Part shown: piece by piece, positions 52,249-59,797 of the stretch
How positions within the stretch are numbered: position 1 is the stretch's first letter
Layout of the letters: the number at the start of each line of letters is the position of its first letter
NCBI RefSeq assembly: GCF_000719135.1
Contig: NZ_JOEK01000020.1
Span: forward strand, 1-64,000
Reading direction: 5' to 3'
DNA length: 64,000 bases
From: Streptomyces avicenniae
GTDB taxonomy: Bacteria > Actinomycetota > Actinomycetes > Streptomycetales > Streptomycetaceae
The notes under the pieces: model-generated
Told to the model about the DNA's origin: nothing
The model's database searches: none
Seen by the model: the letters and a program-made list of their open reading frames with translations, nothing else
Program-made: the position numbers and the translations under genes

Positions 52249-53339
52249 CGCAGCATCCCCGCCCTGGCCGCGCGTCCCTGGCGTATCAGCCACAGGAAGC
52301 AGGGGGCGCCCACCACGGCGGTCACGATGCCGATGGGTATCTCGGTGGGCGCGGCGACGGTCCGCGCGAGCACGTCGGCGACCATCAGGAACAGCGCGCC
52401 GCCCAGGATGGTGACGGTCAGCATGCGGCGGTGGTCGGCGCCGACCAGGATGCGCGCGGTGTGCGGGACGACCAGGCCGACGAAGCCGATGCCGCCGCTG
52501 ACCGCCACGACCGCGCCCGTCAGCAGGGAGGCGGCGATCACCAGGCGCCCGCGCAGCCGGTTGACGCCGACACCCAGCGCCGTGGCGTTCTCGTCGCCGA
52601 CCAGCAGGGCGTTGAGGGCGCGGGCGTTCGCCAGGGCGTAGAGCGTGACGGCGGCCAGCGCGGCGGCCGGGACGGCGAGTTGGTCCATGGTGGCGGCGGA
52701 GACGCTGCCCAGGAGGAAGAAGAGGACGCTGAACACGTTCTGCGCCTCGGTGGTGAGGGTCAGGTAGCTCGTCACGGCGCTCAGCAGCGAGCCGAGGGCG
52801 ACCCCGGCGAGGATCATGCGCGTCGGCGCCAGCACCCCGTGCTGACGGGCCAGCAGGTAGACGGCGGCGGTCGCGCCGAGCGCGCCGAGGAACGCCGCGC
52901 CGCTGAGCGGGAGTCCGCCCACGGCGGCGGAGCCGAGGGTGATCACGGCGACCGCGCCGACGCCCGCACCGGCCGACACCCCGAGGACGTACGGCTCGGC
53001 CAGCGGGTTGCGCACCGCCGCCTGCATCAGCGCCCCGGCCAGCGCGAGCCCGGCCCCGGCGAGCCCGGCCAGCAGGGTGCGCGGCAGCCGGAACTGCCAT
53101 ACCGCCTGGTCCTGGAGCGGGGTGATCGAGCCGTCCCGCATCCAGGACACGTCGGGGACGAGGTGGCCGACGACGACGCGCGCGGCGTCGGCCGTGCTCA
53201 CGTCGGCCGGTCCTGTGGCACCGGAGACGACCAGGGTGGCCAGGATGGCGAGGAACAGGGCGACGTGCACGCCCACCAGGGATGTCCTGGTGGGACGGCG
53301 TCGCTCCCGCGCTCGCGCGGGTTGTCTGGTGGCGGCCAA
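52245..53339 (-). CDS. FecCD-type permease
   Basis: 364 residues from TTG 53339, a rare start chosen because GGGAGG lies at ideal distance and no ATG or GTG fits. Family motifs: FRLPRTLLAGLAGAGLALAGALMQ, NPLAEPYVLGVSAGAGVGAV, GLVVPHTARILVGADHRRML, with about ten membrane segments. It forms a homodimer as the membrane channel of the chelate importer. It is the first gene of the operon; the Zur-like palindrome lies 24 bases upstream of its start, overlapping the expected promoter. Confidence 0.9.
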   Translation of the reverse strand: MAATRQPARARERRRPTRTSLVGVHVALFLAILATLVVSGATGPADVSTADAARVVVGHLVPDVSWMRDGSITPLQDQAVWQFRLPRTLLAGLAGAGLALAGALMQAAVRNPLAEPYVLGVSAGAGVGAVAVITLGSAAVGGLPLSGAAFLGALGATAAVYLLARQHGVLAPTRMILAGVALGSLLSAVTSYLTLTTEAQNVFSVLFFLLGSVSAATMDQLAVPAAALAAVTLYALANARALNALLVGDENATALGVGVNRLRGRLVIAASLLTGAVVAVSGGIGFVGLVVPHTARILVGADHRRMLTVTILGGALFLMVADVLARTVAAPTEIPIGIVTAVVGAPCFLWLIRQGRAARAGMLR

Positions 53340-53363
53340 CGACGCGCCTCCCGTCGGGGTTTC

Positions 53364-53378
53364 TGAAAACGGTTTTCG
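53364..53378. promoter_or_regulatory. Zur-type palindrome before the uptake operon
   Basis: TGAAAACGGTTTTCG, with GAAAAC/GTTTTC arms around a central base. It matches 11 of the 14 informative positions of the actinobacterial Zur form TGAAAATnATTTTCA as I remember it. It is AT-rich in a GC-rich context, 24 bases before the permease start, and is the second such box in this region. Confidence 0.65.
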
Positions 53379-53488
53379 TCACCGTATCCAGTTGGCCGAC
53401 CCGAGGCAACGGAGGGGGTGGGGATGTGAAGACGATCACCTGACGCGCCGTCCGGCCCGGGGACCGCCGCGCCGCCGACCGCCCGAGG

Positions 53489-54379
53489 TCAGGCGCGGCG
53501 CGCGGCCCACACCGTGCGCTCGGTGCGCACCCCCAGGTCGTCGCGGCGCAAGAGGCTGTACGGGCCCTCGGTGTCGAGGAGTTGGTCGAGGACGGCCAGG
53601 TCCCCCGGCGCGAGGGCGTCCGCCGCGCCGTCGCGGATGCGGCGCAGGCCGCTGAGCGCGTAGCGGCGGACCGCGTCGGTGGGGGGTGGGCCGACGGCGA
53701 CGGCGAGGGTGCGTTCCGCCTCGACCGTGAGCCCTGCCGCCGTGAGCGCGGCACCCCAGTCGGCGCCACGGTGCGGGACGTGCTCGGCGTGGTGGCGGTC
53801 CAGCGCCGCGTGGCAGCGCTCCTCAAGGCCGGGGGCCTGCGCCGGGGCGTCCGGCGGCAGGAACCGGGGGAAGCCGCCCAGCTCGACGACGGCGAGCAGC
53901 CCGCCGGGCGCCAGCGTGTCGCGCACCCGTCGCAGGGCGTGGGCGGGGTCGGCCATGTGGTGCAGCGAGGCGGACGCCCAGACCAGCTCGGGCGCGCCGA
54001 GCGCGGGCCACGCCGCCGCGTCGAGGTCGGCCCGCACGGTACGCACGCGGTCGGCCGCCCCGGCGGCTGCGGCCTTCTCCCGTAGGCGGTCGAGGTGTTC
54101 CGCGGAGACATCGACGGCCGTCACCTCGGCCTCGGGGAAACGCCTCAGCAGCGCGAGGGTCCCGGCGCCGGTCCCCGACCCGAGGTCCACGACGTGACGG
54201 GGCGCGGTCCTGACGGGCAGCCACGCGGTGATCGACGCGATGTGCTCGGCGAGCACCTCGGCGTCCAGGTCCAGGATCTCCGCCTGGCCGCCCGCGTCGT
54301 GCCCGTGCCCGTGCCCGTGCTCATGCCCGTGTGTGTGCTGCGCGCCGTGATGTGCCGTGTGCGGGGAGGAGTGGTTCAT
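53489..54379 (-). CDS. Class I SAM methyltransferase with His-rich N-terminus
   Basis: 296 residues, ATG 54379. Residues 1-30 contain eleven His in a HG-repeat (HTHGHEHGHGHGHD), a likely metal-binding or storage tail. The enzyme domain has motif I VVDLGSGTGAGTLALL, motif II VTAVDVSAEHLDRL, then VRADLDAAAWP and LVWASASLHHMADPAHAL. The reaction is SAM-dependent methyl transfer; the target is unknown. It lies upstream of the uptake operon on the same strand with the Zur-like box between, and may methylate the peptide product or act in metal-limited metabolism. Confidence 0.88.
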   Translation of the reverse strand: MNHSSPHTAHHGAQHTHGHEHGHGHGHDAGGQAEILDLDAEVLAEHIASITAWLPVRTAPRHVVDLGSGTGAGTLALLRRFPEAEVTAVDVSAEHLDRLREKAAAAGAADRVRTVRADLDAAAWPALGAPELVWASASLHHMADPAHALRRVRDTLAPGGLLAVVELGGFPRFLPPDAPAQAPGLEERCHAALDRHHAEHVPHRGADWGAALTAAGLTVEAERTLAVAVGPPPTDAVRRYALSGLRRIRDGAADALAPGDLAVLDQLLDTEGPYSLLRRDDLGVRTERTVWAARRA

Positions 54380-54478
54380 GCGGCCACGCTAGGCGGCCCG
54401 CCCCCGTACGGCCCGGCCGCTTCCCGGATGCGCAAGGCGATGGCCGGATGCGCTGCGGACCACGCAAGACTGCCGGCG

Positions 54479-55072
54479 TCACGGTGCCGGGCGGCGTGCC
54501 TGCGCCGCGTCCTCGCCGCGCTGATGACCACGGCGGGCGTCGCCGTCGAAGATCCCCAGGATCTCGCACGGCCCGCCCTCGGCGCCGATGGCGTGGGGGA
54601 GCATCGTGGGGAACTCGGCGGCCTGGTTCGTCTCGATCCGGAAGCGCCGGTCGCCCAGGAGCAGCACGGCGGTGCCCGACAGGACGACGAGCCATTCGCG
54701 GCCCGGGTGGGCGCGCATGCGCGCGGGATTGTCGGGCGGCGGGTTGGTCATGCGCTGGCGCACGACCGTCATGCCCGGCTCCGCCTTGAGGGGCCAGCGC
54801 ATCAGCCCGTGGGCGCCGTCGATCGTCGGGTTGGAGACGACGTCGTCCGTCGCGGTCTCGACCAGCTGGTCGAGGGAGGTGTCCAGGGCGCGGGCGAGGG
54901 TGACGAGCTGGTCCAGCGCCAGGCGCCGCTGGCCGTTCTCGATGCGGCTGAGCGTCGATTGGCTGACCTTGGCGCGGGTGGCCAGCTCCTCCAGCGACAG
55001 GCCCTGTGCGACGCGCAGGGCGCGGACGCGCTTGCGTACCAGGCTGTCCAGGTCTCCATCGTCTTGCGTCAT
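54479..55072 (-). CDS. XRE-cupin regulator
   Basis: 197 residues from ATG 55072; ATG 55081 would add three residues. Residues 8-70 are an XRE helix-turn-helix (RVAQGLSLEELATRAKVSQSTLSRIENGQRR in parts). Residues 110-190 form a cupin barrel (MRAHPGREWLVVLSGTAVLLLGDRRF, EFPTMLPHAIGAEGG) that may sense a small metabolite. It is divergent from the reductase/MFS genes with a palindrome over its own start codon, so self-repression and control of the neighbours are likely. Confidence 0.9.
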   Translation of the reverse strand: MTQDDGDLDSLVRKRVRALRVAQGLSLEELATRAKVSQSTLSRIENGQRRLALDQLVTLARALDTSLDQLVETATDDVVSNPTIDGAHGLMRWPLKAEPGMTVVRQRMTNPPPDNPARMRAHPGREWLVVLSGTAVLLLGDRRFRIETNQAAEFPTMLPHAIGAEGGPCEILGIFDGDARRGHQRGEDAAQARRPAP

Positions 55073-55078
55073 ACGCAA
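55064..55078. promoter_or_regulatory. Palindrome over the start of the XRE regulator gene
   Basis: TTGCGTCATACGCAA: perfect 6-bp arms TTGCGT/ACGCAA around CAT, whose complement is the start codon at 55072. It lies in the 95-base space between divergent genes, a natural site for autorepression by the XRE protein. Confidence 0.6.
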
Positions 55079-55167
55079 CATTGTATGCCTCGACCGCAAA
55101 GTCCGGGTTAGCTTCGGCCGTGTCCCGCCCCCCGCGACCTGGGGCGACGACGGAAAGGAGATCCGAC

Positions 55168-56166
55168 ATGCCCGCGACCACCACCCCCCGTGCGGCCGAC
55201 CCGCCGTCCGGCGGCACCCTCGACGCCGTGGTCATCGGCGGCGGCGCCGCCGGGCTGAACGGCGCGCTGATGCTGGCCCGCTCCCGCCGCTCCGTCACCG
55301 TGATCGACAGCGGCACCCCGCGCAACGCGCCCGCCGAGGGCGTGCACGGACTGCTCGGCCTGGACGGCACCCCGCCCGCCGAGTTGTACGCGCGGGGCCG
55401 CGCCGAGGTGCGCCGCTACGGCGGCCTGGTCGTCCCCGGCGAGGTGACGTCCGCCGTGCGGGCCGCCGCGTCCCCCGAGGGCGACCCGCGCTTCACCGTC
55501 ACCCTGGCCGACGGTGCCATCCTGCACGCGCGCCGCCTCCTGGTCGCCACCGGCCTGCGCGACGACCTGCCGGACATCCCCGGTCTCGCCGGGCACTGGG
55601 GCCGTGGCGTCGTGCACTGCCCCTACTGCCACGGCTGGGAGGTGCGCGACGAGCCCATCGGCGTTCTCGCCACCGGTCCCGCCTCGCTCCACCACGCGCT
55701 GCTCTTCCGCCAACTGACCGACGACCTGGTCTACTTCACCCACGGCACCGACCTCGACCCCGACACCGGGGCGCGCTTCGCCGCGCGCGGCATCCGCGTC
55801 GTGGACGCCCCGGTCGGCGAGGTCGTGACGGCCGACGACGGCGGCATCGCGGGCGTCCGCCTGACGGACGGGCGGTTCGTCCCCCGGCGTGTCCTCGCCG
55901 TAGCGACCACCCCGTGGCCACGCACCGAGGGGCTCGACGGCCTCGGTCTGCCGACCGACGAGGCCCCAGGCGGCGCGGGCTGCCGCCTCGCCTCCGGCCC
56001 GGCGGGCACCACCGCCGTACCCGGCGTGTGGGTGGCGGGCAACGCCACCGACCCGACCGCCCAGGTCGGCGCCTCCGCCGCTGCCGGAGCCCTGGCGGGC
56101 GCCCACATCAACGCCGACCTGGCCCGCGCCGACACCGACGCGGCCCTCGCCGCCTCCCGCGCCTGA
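55168..56166 (+). CDS. Thioredoxin-reductase-like FAD oxidoreductase
   Basis: 332 residues, ATG 55168 after AAGGAG. FAD Rossmann motif VVIGGGAAGLNGALMLARS, ATG motif VATGLRDDLPDIPG, redox-active GVVHCPYCHGWEVRD (CPYC near residue 152), and the C-terminal FAD motif VWVAGNATDPTAQVGASAAAG. The NADPH domain is present but its nucleotide loop is atypical (GVLATGPASLHHALL). This group of short thioredoxin-reductase homologues often acts on small-molecule thiols or dithiolopyrrolones. It is followed after 49 bases by an MFS pump and faces the XRE-cupin regulator. Confidence 0.9.
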   Translation: MPATTTPRAADPPSGGTLDAVVIGGGAAGLNGALMLARSRRSVTVIDSGTPRNAPAEGVHGLLGLDGTPPAELYARGRAEVRRYGGLVVPGEVTSAVRAAASPEGDPRFTVTLADGAILHARRLLVATGLRDDLPDIPGLAGHWGRGVVHCPYCHGWEVRDEPIGVLATGPASLHHALLFRQLTDDLVYFTHGTDLDPDTGARFAARGIRVVDAPVGEVVTADDGGIAGVRLTDGRFVPRRVLAVATTPWPRTEGLDGLGLPTDEAPGGAGCRLASGPAGTTAVPGVWVAGNATDPTAQVGASAAAGALAGAHINADLARADTDAALAASRA

Positions 56167-56215
56167 CCGGCGCCTGACCCGCGCCGCCGCCCGTACGCCC
56201 CTCCCGGGAGAACCC

Positions 56216-57790
56216 ATGACCACGCACCAGCCACCCCCCACGAGCGACGGCGTGCCCGACGCGCGCCAACGCCGCACGATCCTCGTCACCGTCTGCATCG
56301 CGCTCATGGCCGTCATCGCCTCGGTCTCCGGGCTGAACGTCGCCCAGCCCGACCTCGCCGTCGCCTTCGACGCCTCCCAGAGCACGGTCCTGTGGATGAT
56401 CAACCTCTACACGCTCGCCCTGGCCGCGCTCCTGCTGCCGCTCGGCGCGCTCGGCGACCGCCTCGGCCGCAGGCCCGTCCTGCTCACCGGCCTCGTCGTC
56501 TTCGCCCTCGCGAGCGCGGCGGCGGGCCTCGCCCCGACGACCGAGGTCATGCTCGCCGCCCGGCTGCTCGGCGGCGTGGGCGCCGCGATGATCATGCCCA
56601 TCACCCTCGCCGTCATCACCTCCACCTTCCCCGAGGAGGAACGCGGCCGGGCGATCGGCGTGTGGACCGGGGTGGCCGGGGGCGGCGGCGTCCTGGGCAT
56701 GCTCCTCTCGGCCGCCCTGGTGGACGTGGTGAGCTGGCGGTGGCTCTTCGTCCTGCCCGTCGCGCTCGTCGCCGTCGCCGTCGTCATGACGCTGCGCTCC
56801 GTCCCCGACTCCCGCGAGAGGACCGGCCACTCCTTCGACACCGTCGGCGCGCTCACGTCCGTCGTCGCCGTGGCCGGGCTCATCTTCGTCCTCCAGGAGG
56901 GCCCCGAGCGCGGCTGGACCGCCCCCGCCACGCTGCTCGGCCTCGCGGCGGGCCTCGCCGCCGCCGCGGGCTTCGTCGCCTGGGAACTGCGCCGCAGGGA
57001 CGCCGCGCTCCTGGACGTGCGCCTGTTCGGCGACCGCGGCCTGAGCGGCGGCTCCCTGACGCTTCTCGTGGTCTTCGGCGTCCAGGCGGGGATCTTCGTC
57101 GTCCTCTTCCCCTTCTTCCAGGCCGTCCTCGGCTGGTCCGGCCTGCTGTCCACCCTGGCGCTGATGCCCATGGCCGTGCTGATGATGGCCGCCTCCGGTT
57201 TCGCCCCACGGCTGGCCGCCCGCACAGGCCCTCGCGCGACCACGGCCACGGGCGTCGCCCTCGCCGGAGCGGGCCTGGCGCTCATGGCCGCGGTCGTCTC
57301 CGTCGAAGGCGGCTACCTGTCCGTCCTCCCCGGCATGCTCGCCATGGGCGCGGGCATGGGCCTGTCGATGACCCCCTCCACCGAGGCCATCACCGGCGCG
57401 CTCCCGCGCGAACGCCAGGGCGTCGCCTCGGCGCTCAACGACGTCACGCGCGAGTTCGGCACGGCGCTCGGCGTCGCCCTGCTCGGGGCGCTCCTGTCCT
57501 CCGGCTACCGCGCGGCCATCGACACCCGGCTCGACGGCATACCAGAAGGCCCCGCCGACACCGCGCGCGAAGGCGTCGCCAACGCCCTCGACGTCGCGGA
57601 CCAGGCCGGCCCCCAGGCGCAGGCGCTGATCCGTACCGCGCAGGAGTCGTTCGTGGACGGCTGGCAGCAGGCCATGTGGGCGGGCGTCGCCGTCATGGCC
57701 GTCCTCCTCCTCCACGTCCTCGCCCGCGGACCACGGCGCCGCGGCCCCGTGCAGGCGGGGGAGCAGGGGACGACCGCCCCGGTCGGCTGA
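56216..57790 (+). CDS. MFS efflux transporter, DHA2 family
   Basis: 524 residues, ATG 56216 after GGGAGAAC. Fourteen membrane segments; motif A-like GALGDRLGRRPVLLTGLVVFAL, motif C region TGVAGGGGVLGMLLSAALVD and a C-terminal LHVLARGPRRRGP. Homologues export dyes, antibiotics and detergents by proton antiport. Together with the FAD oxidoreductase it forms a two-gene unit likely controlled by the XRE-cupin protein. Confidence 0.92.
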   Translation: MTTHQPPPTSDGVPDARQRRTILVTVCIALMAVIASVSGLNVAQPDLAVAFDASQSTVLWMINLYTLALAALLLPLGALGDRLGRRPVLLTGLVVFALASAAAGLAPTTEVMLAARLLGGVGAAMIMPITLAVITSTFPEEERGRAIGVWTGVAGGGGVLGMLLSAALVDVVSWRWLFVLPVALVAVAVVMTLRSVPDSRERTGHSFDTVGALTSVVAVAGLIFVLQEGPERGWTAPATLLGLAAGLAAAAGFVAWELRRRDAALLDVRLFGDRGLSGGSLTLLVVFGVQAGIFVVLFPFFQAVLGWSGLLSTLALMPMAVLMMAASGFAPRLAARTGPRATTATGVALAGAGLALMAAVVSVEGGYLSVLPGMLAMGAGMGLSMTPSTEAITGALPRERQGVASALNDVTREFGTALGVALLGALLSSGYRAAIDTRLDGIPEGPADTAREGVANALDVADQAGPQAQALIRTAQESFVDGWQQAMWAGVAVMAVLLLHVLARGPRRRGPVQAGEQGTTAPVG

Positions 57791-57862
57791 ACGGGCGGGC
57801 CGGGTACGTTGCACGGTGCCCCGGCGGACGCGGTCCGCCGTCCCCTCGCCGAAGGAGCCCCC

Positions 57863-58330
57863 ATGCCGTTGCTGTGGATCGGAGCCGGTGTCCTGCTCGC
57901 CGGGCTGGGCGCCGGAGCCGGAGTGCTGCGCATACGGCGGCAGTGGACCGTCGTCACCGTCGAGGGCACCAGCATGCTGCCGACGTACGAGCCGGGGGAC
58001 CGGGTGCTCGTGCGCCGCCGCGGCCTCGCGCGGGTGCGCACCGGGGACGTCGTGGTCCTCGAACCCCCGGCCGACAGCCCGTTCCGGCCCTCGGAGGCCG
58101 GGGCCGACGGCCGCAACTGGAACATCAAACGTGTGGTGGCCCTGCCGGGCGACCCCGTGCCGCCCGGGGTGGCGGACCACGCGACGGGATCGCCGGTCCC
58201 CGACGGCACCCTGATCGTCTTCGGCGACCACCACGACAGCGTGGACTCCCGCCAGCGCGGCCCCTACCCCGCCGCGCAACTGCTCGGCGTCGTCGTGCGC
58301 GGTCTTGACCCGACGGCCCCGCACGCCTGA
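57863..58330 (+). CDS. S26-type signal peptidase of the Cys-rich peptide locus
   Basis: 155 residues, ATG 57863 with GAAGGAG. One N-terminal membrane segment (LWIGAGVLLAGLGAGAGVL), then the S26 catalytic pair: Ser37 in VEGTSMLPTYEPGDRVL and Lys89 in NWNIKRVVALPGD. A compact C-terminus with FGDHHDSVDSRQRGP completes box E. It is shorter than the housekeeping enzyme, similar to dedicated signal peptidases in peptide clusters. It precedes the six-cysteine peptide gene and probably removes its leader on the outer membrane face (inferred). Confidence 0.87.
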   Translation: MPLLWIGAGVLLAGLGAGAGVLRIRRQWTVVTVEGTSMLPTYEPGDRVLVRRRGLARVRTGDVVVLEPPADSPFRPSEAGADGRNWNIKRVVALPGDPVPPGVADHATGSPVPDGTLIVFGDHHDSVDSRQRGPYPAAQLLGVVVRGLDPTAPHA

Positions 58331-58452
58331 CCCGCGCACGCCCTCGCCCCCTCCGCCACATTCCCGATGTGCGAAAGGGTACGGTTGCGGCGTCGTCTGC
58401 TACTGTCGCTCCCATTGCACGAGTAACTACTCTGATTCATAGGAGCGTTGCC

Positions 58453-58647
58453 ATGCTCAATCTCCTGGGACGTGCCGGGGACCGCCTGTTGGAAGCGGTC
58501 GCGCCCAAGGCCGTGGCCAAGGCGGACGCCACCTTCAAGAAGCGCTGCTACTGCCACATCAACGGCGCCTGGGTCGCGCGCACGTGTCATGTCGTCGGCG
58601 GCATGACCGGCTGCGGGCCGTGCAACACCACGGACGGCCCCTGCTAG
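58453..58647 (+). CDS. Six-cysteine secreted peptide precursor
   Basis: 64 residues, ATG 58453 after AGGAG. The N-terminal 30 residues form an amphipathic, Lys/Ala-rich leader (LLGRAGDRLLEAVAPKAVAK) that is not a Sec signal. The C-terminal half is CYCHINGAWVARTCHVVGG then MTGCGPCNTTDGPC, with Cys at 32, 34, 45, 54, 57 and 64. The even number suits three disulfides, and CGPC resembles a redox dithiol. The neighbouring signal peptidase, MauE-like and thioredoxin-fold proteins and ABC exporter point to processing, oxidation and export. It may be a bacteriocin or a signalling peptide. Confidence 0.8.
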   Translation: MLNLLGRAGDRLLEAVAPKAVAKADATFKKRCYCHINGAWVARTCHVVGGMTGCGPCNTTDGPC

Positions 58648-58716
58648 TCGTGAGACGTCGCCCGCCCCGTCCCCACACCAGGGAACGGGCCGGGTGACCT
58701 CCCGGGAGTGACCCGC

Positions 58717-59286
58717 ATGCCCTACCTCGTGCTCGGATGCCGCGTGCTGCTGCTCGGCGTCCTCGTCGTCGCCGTCGCCGGGAAGCTCCGCGACCGTGCG
58801 GCGTTCGGCGAGTTCGCCGCCTCCATCGTGGAACTGCGCCTGCTGCCACGGCGGTTCTCCCGCGCCGCCGCCCGTGCGGCGGTCGGCGTCGAGACGCTGA
58901 CCGCCGGTCTCCTGCTCGTCCCCGCAACCACTTCGTTCGCGTTCGCGCTGGCTCTGTGCACCATGAGTGTCTTTGCTGTAGCGATCATCCTTGCGTTGCG
59001 GCGTGGTGCCACGGCGCCCTGCCACTGCTTCGGCGCCTCCGTCACCCCGCTCGGCCCCGTCCACGTCGTGCGGAACACGGCCCTGGCCGCCGTCGCCGCC
59101 TGCGGCCTCGCCGGGGCGCTGACCACCCCGCCCACCCTCTGGCCCCCGCACCCCGGCGGCGGCCTCCTCGCGCTCGGCGCGGCGCTCGTGGCGGTCCTGC
59201 TCGTGGTGCGCCTCGACGACCTGGCCGCACTGTTCGGCACGTCCCCGTTCGACGTCGCCCCCGTGCCGCGAACCGAGAAACCGTAG
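58717..59286 (+). CDS. MauE/DoxX-like membrane redox protein
   Basis: 189 residues from ATG 58717 (GGGAG upstream; a GTG three codons earlier is less likely). Four to five membrane segments with the MauE pattern: YLVLGCRVLLLGVLVVAVAGKLRD, then FGEFAASIVELRLLPRRF, the Cys motif APCHCFGAS near residue 100, and VRNTALAAVAACGLAG. MauE works with the thioredoxin-fold MauD to make the disulfides of methylamine dehydrogenase small subunit. Here a MauD-like partner follows directly, and the six-cysteine peptide precedes it, so this pair likely oxidises that peptide. Confidence 0.87.
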   Translation: MPYLVLGCRVLLLGVLVVAVAGKLRDRAAFGEFAASIVELRLLPRRFSRAAARAAVGVETLTAGLLLVPATTSFAFALALCTMSVFAVAIILALRRGATAPCHCFGASVTPLGPVHVVRNTALAAVAACGLAGALTTPPTLWPPHPGGGLLALGAALVAVLLVVRLDDLAALFGTSPFDVAPVPRTEKP

Positions 59287-59296
59287 GAGCCCCGCC

Positions 59297-59797
59297 ATGC
59301 CGTTCCTGATCGCCGCCCTGGTGCTGGTCGGTTGCCTGTGCCTGCTCGACCTGCTGCTCACCTTCGCAGTGCTCCGCCGCCTGCGCGAGCACACGGCCGA
59401 ACTGTCGCGGCTCGGCGCCAGGGAGCGCAGCCTCGCCCTCGACCGCGACACCGTCCTCCTCGGCAGGACCCTGCCCGGCCTGGCCGCCGAGGAGGCGGAC
59501 GAGGAGCGGATGGTGGCCTTCTTCGAGGCGAAGTGCGACGCGTGCCACGAGCACGCCCCCTGGTTCGCCGCGACCGCGGCCGACGGCTCGGCCGCCGTCG
59601 TTCACGGTGCCGGTCCGCGGGCGGACGAACTGGCCGCGCACGTGGCGGACCTGCCGACCGTCATCCGACACGAGGAGGCCGCGTCCCTGGTGGAGAGCGT
59701 CGGCATCACGGTGTTCCCGACGTTCCTGCTCGTGGACAGGACCGGCTCCGTCACGCGGGTCACCCACGACCCGGCCGGTCTCGTCGCGACACCCTGA
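59297..59797 (+). CDS. Membrane-anchored thioredoxin-fold protein (MauD/TlpA-like)
   Basis: 166 residues, ATG 59297 with TAGGAG. One N-terminal membrane anchor (FLIAALVLVGCLCLLDLLLT), then an extracellular thioredoxin fold: active site FEAKCDACHEHAPWF (CDAC near residue 80) and cis-Pro loop GITVFPTFLLVDRTG. It is compact, lacking some N-terminal strands of full TlpA proteins. It is set between MauE-like and ABC exporter genes, the latter joined by a TGATG overlap. It is expected to exchange disulfides with the MauE-like protein and the Cys-rich peptide. Confidence 0.87.
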   Translation: MPFLIAALVLVGCLCLLDLLLTFAVLRRLREHTAELSRLGARERSLALDRDTVLLGRTLPGLAAEEADEERMVAFFEAKCDACHEHAPWFAATAADGSAAVVHGAGPRADELAAHVADLPTVIRHEEAASLVESVGITVFPTFLLVDRTGSVTRVTHDPAGLVATP

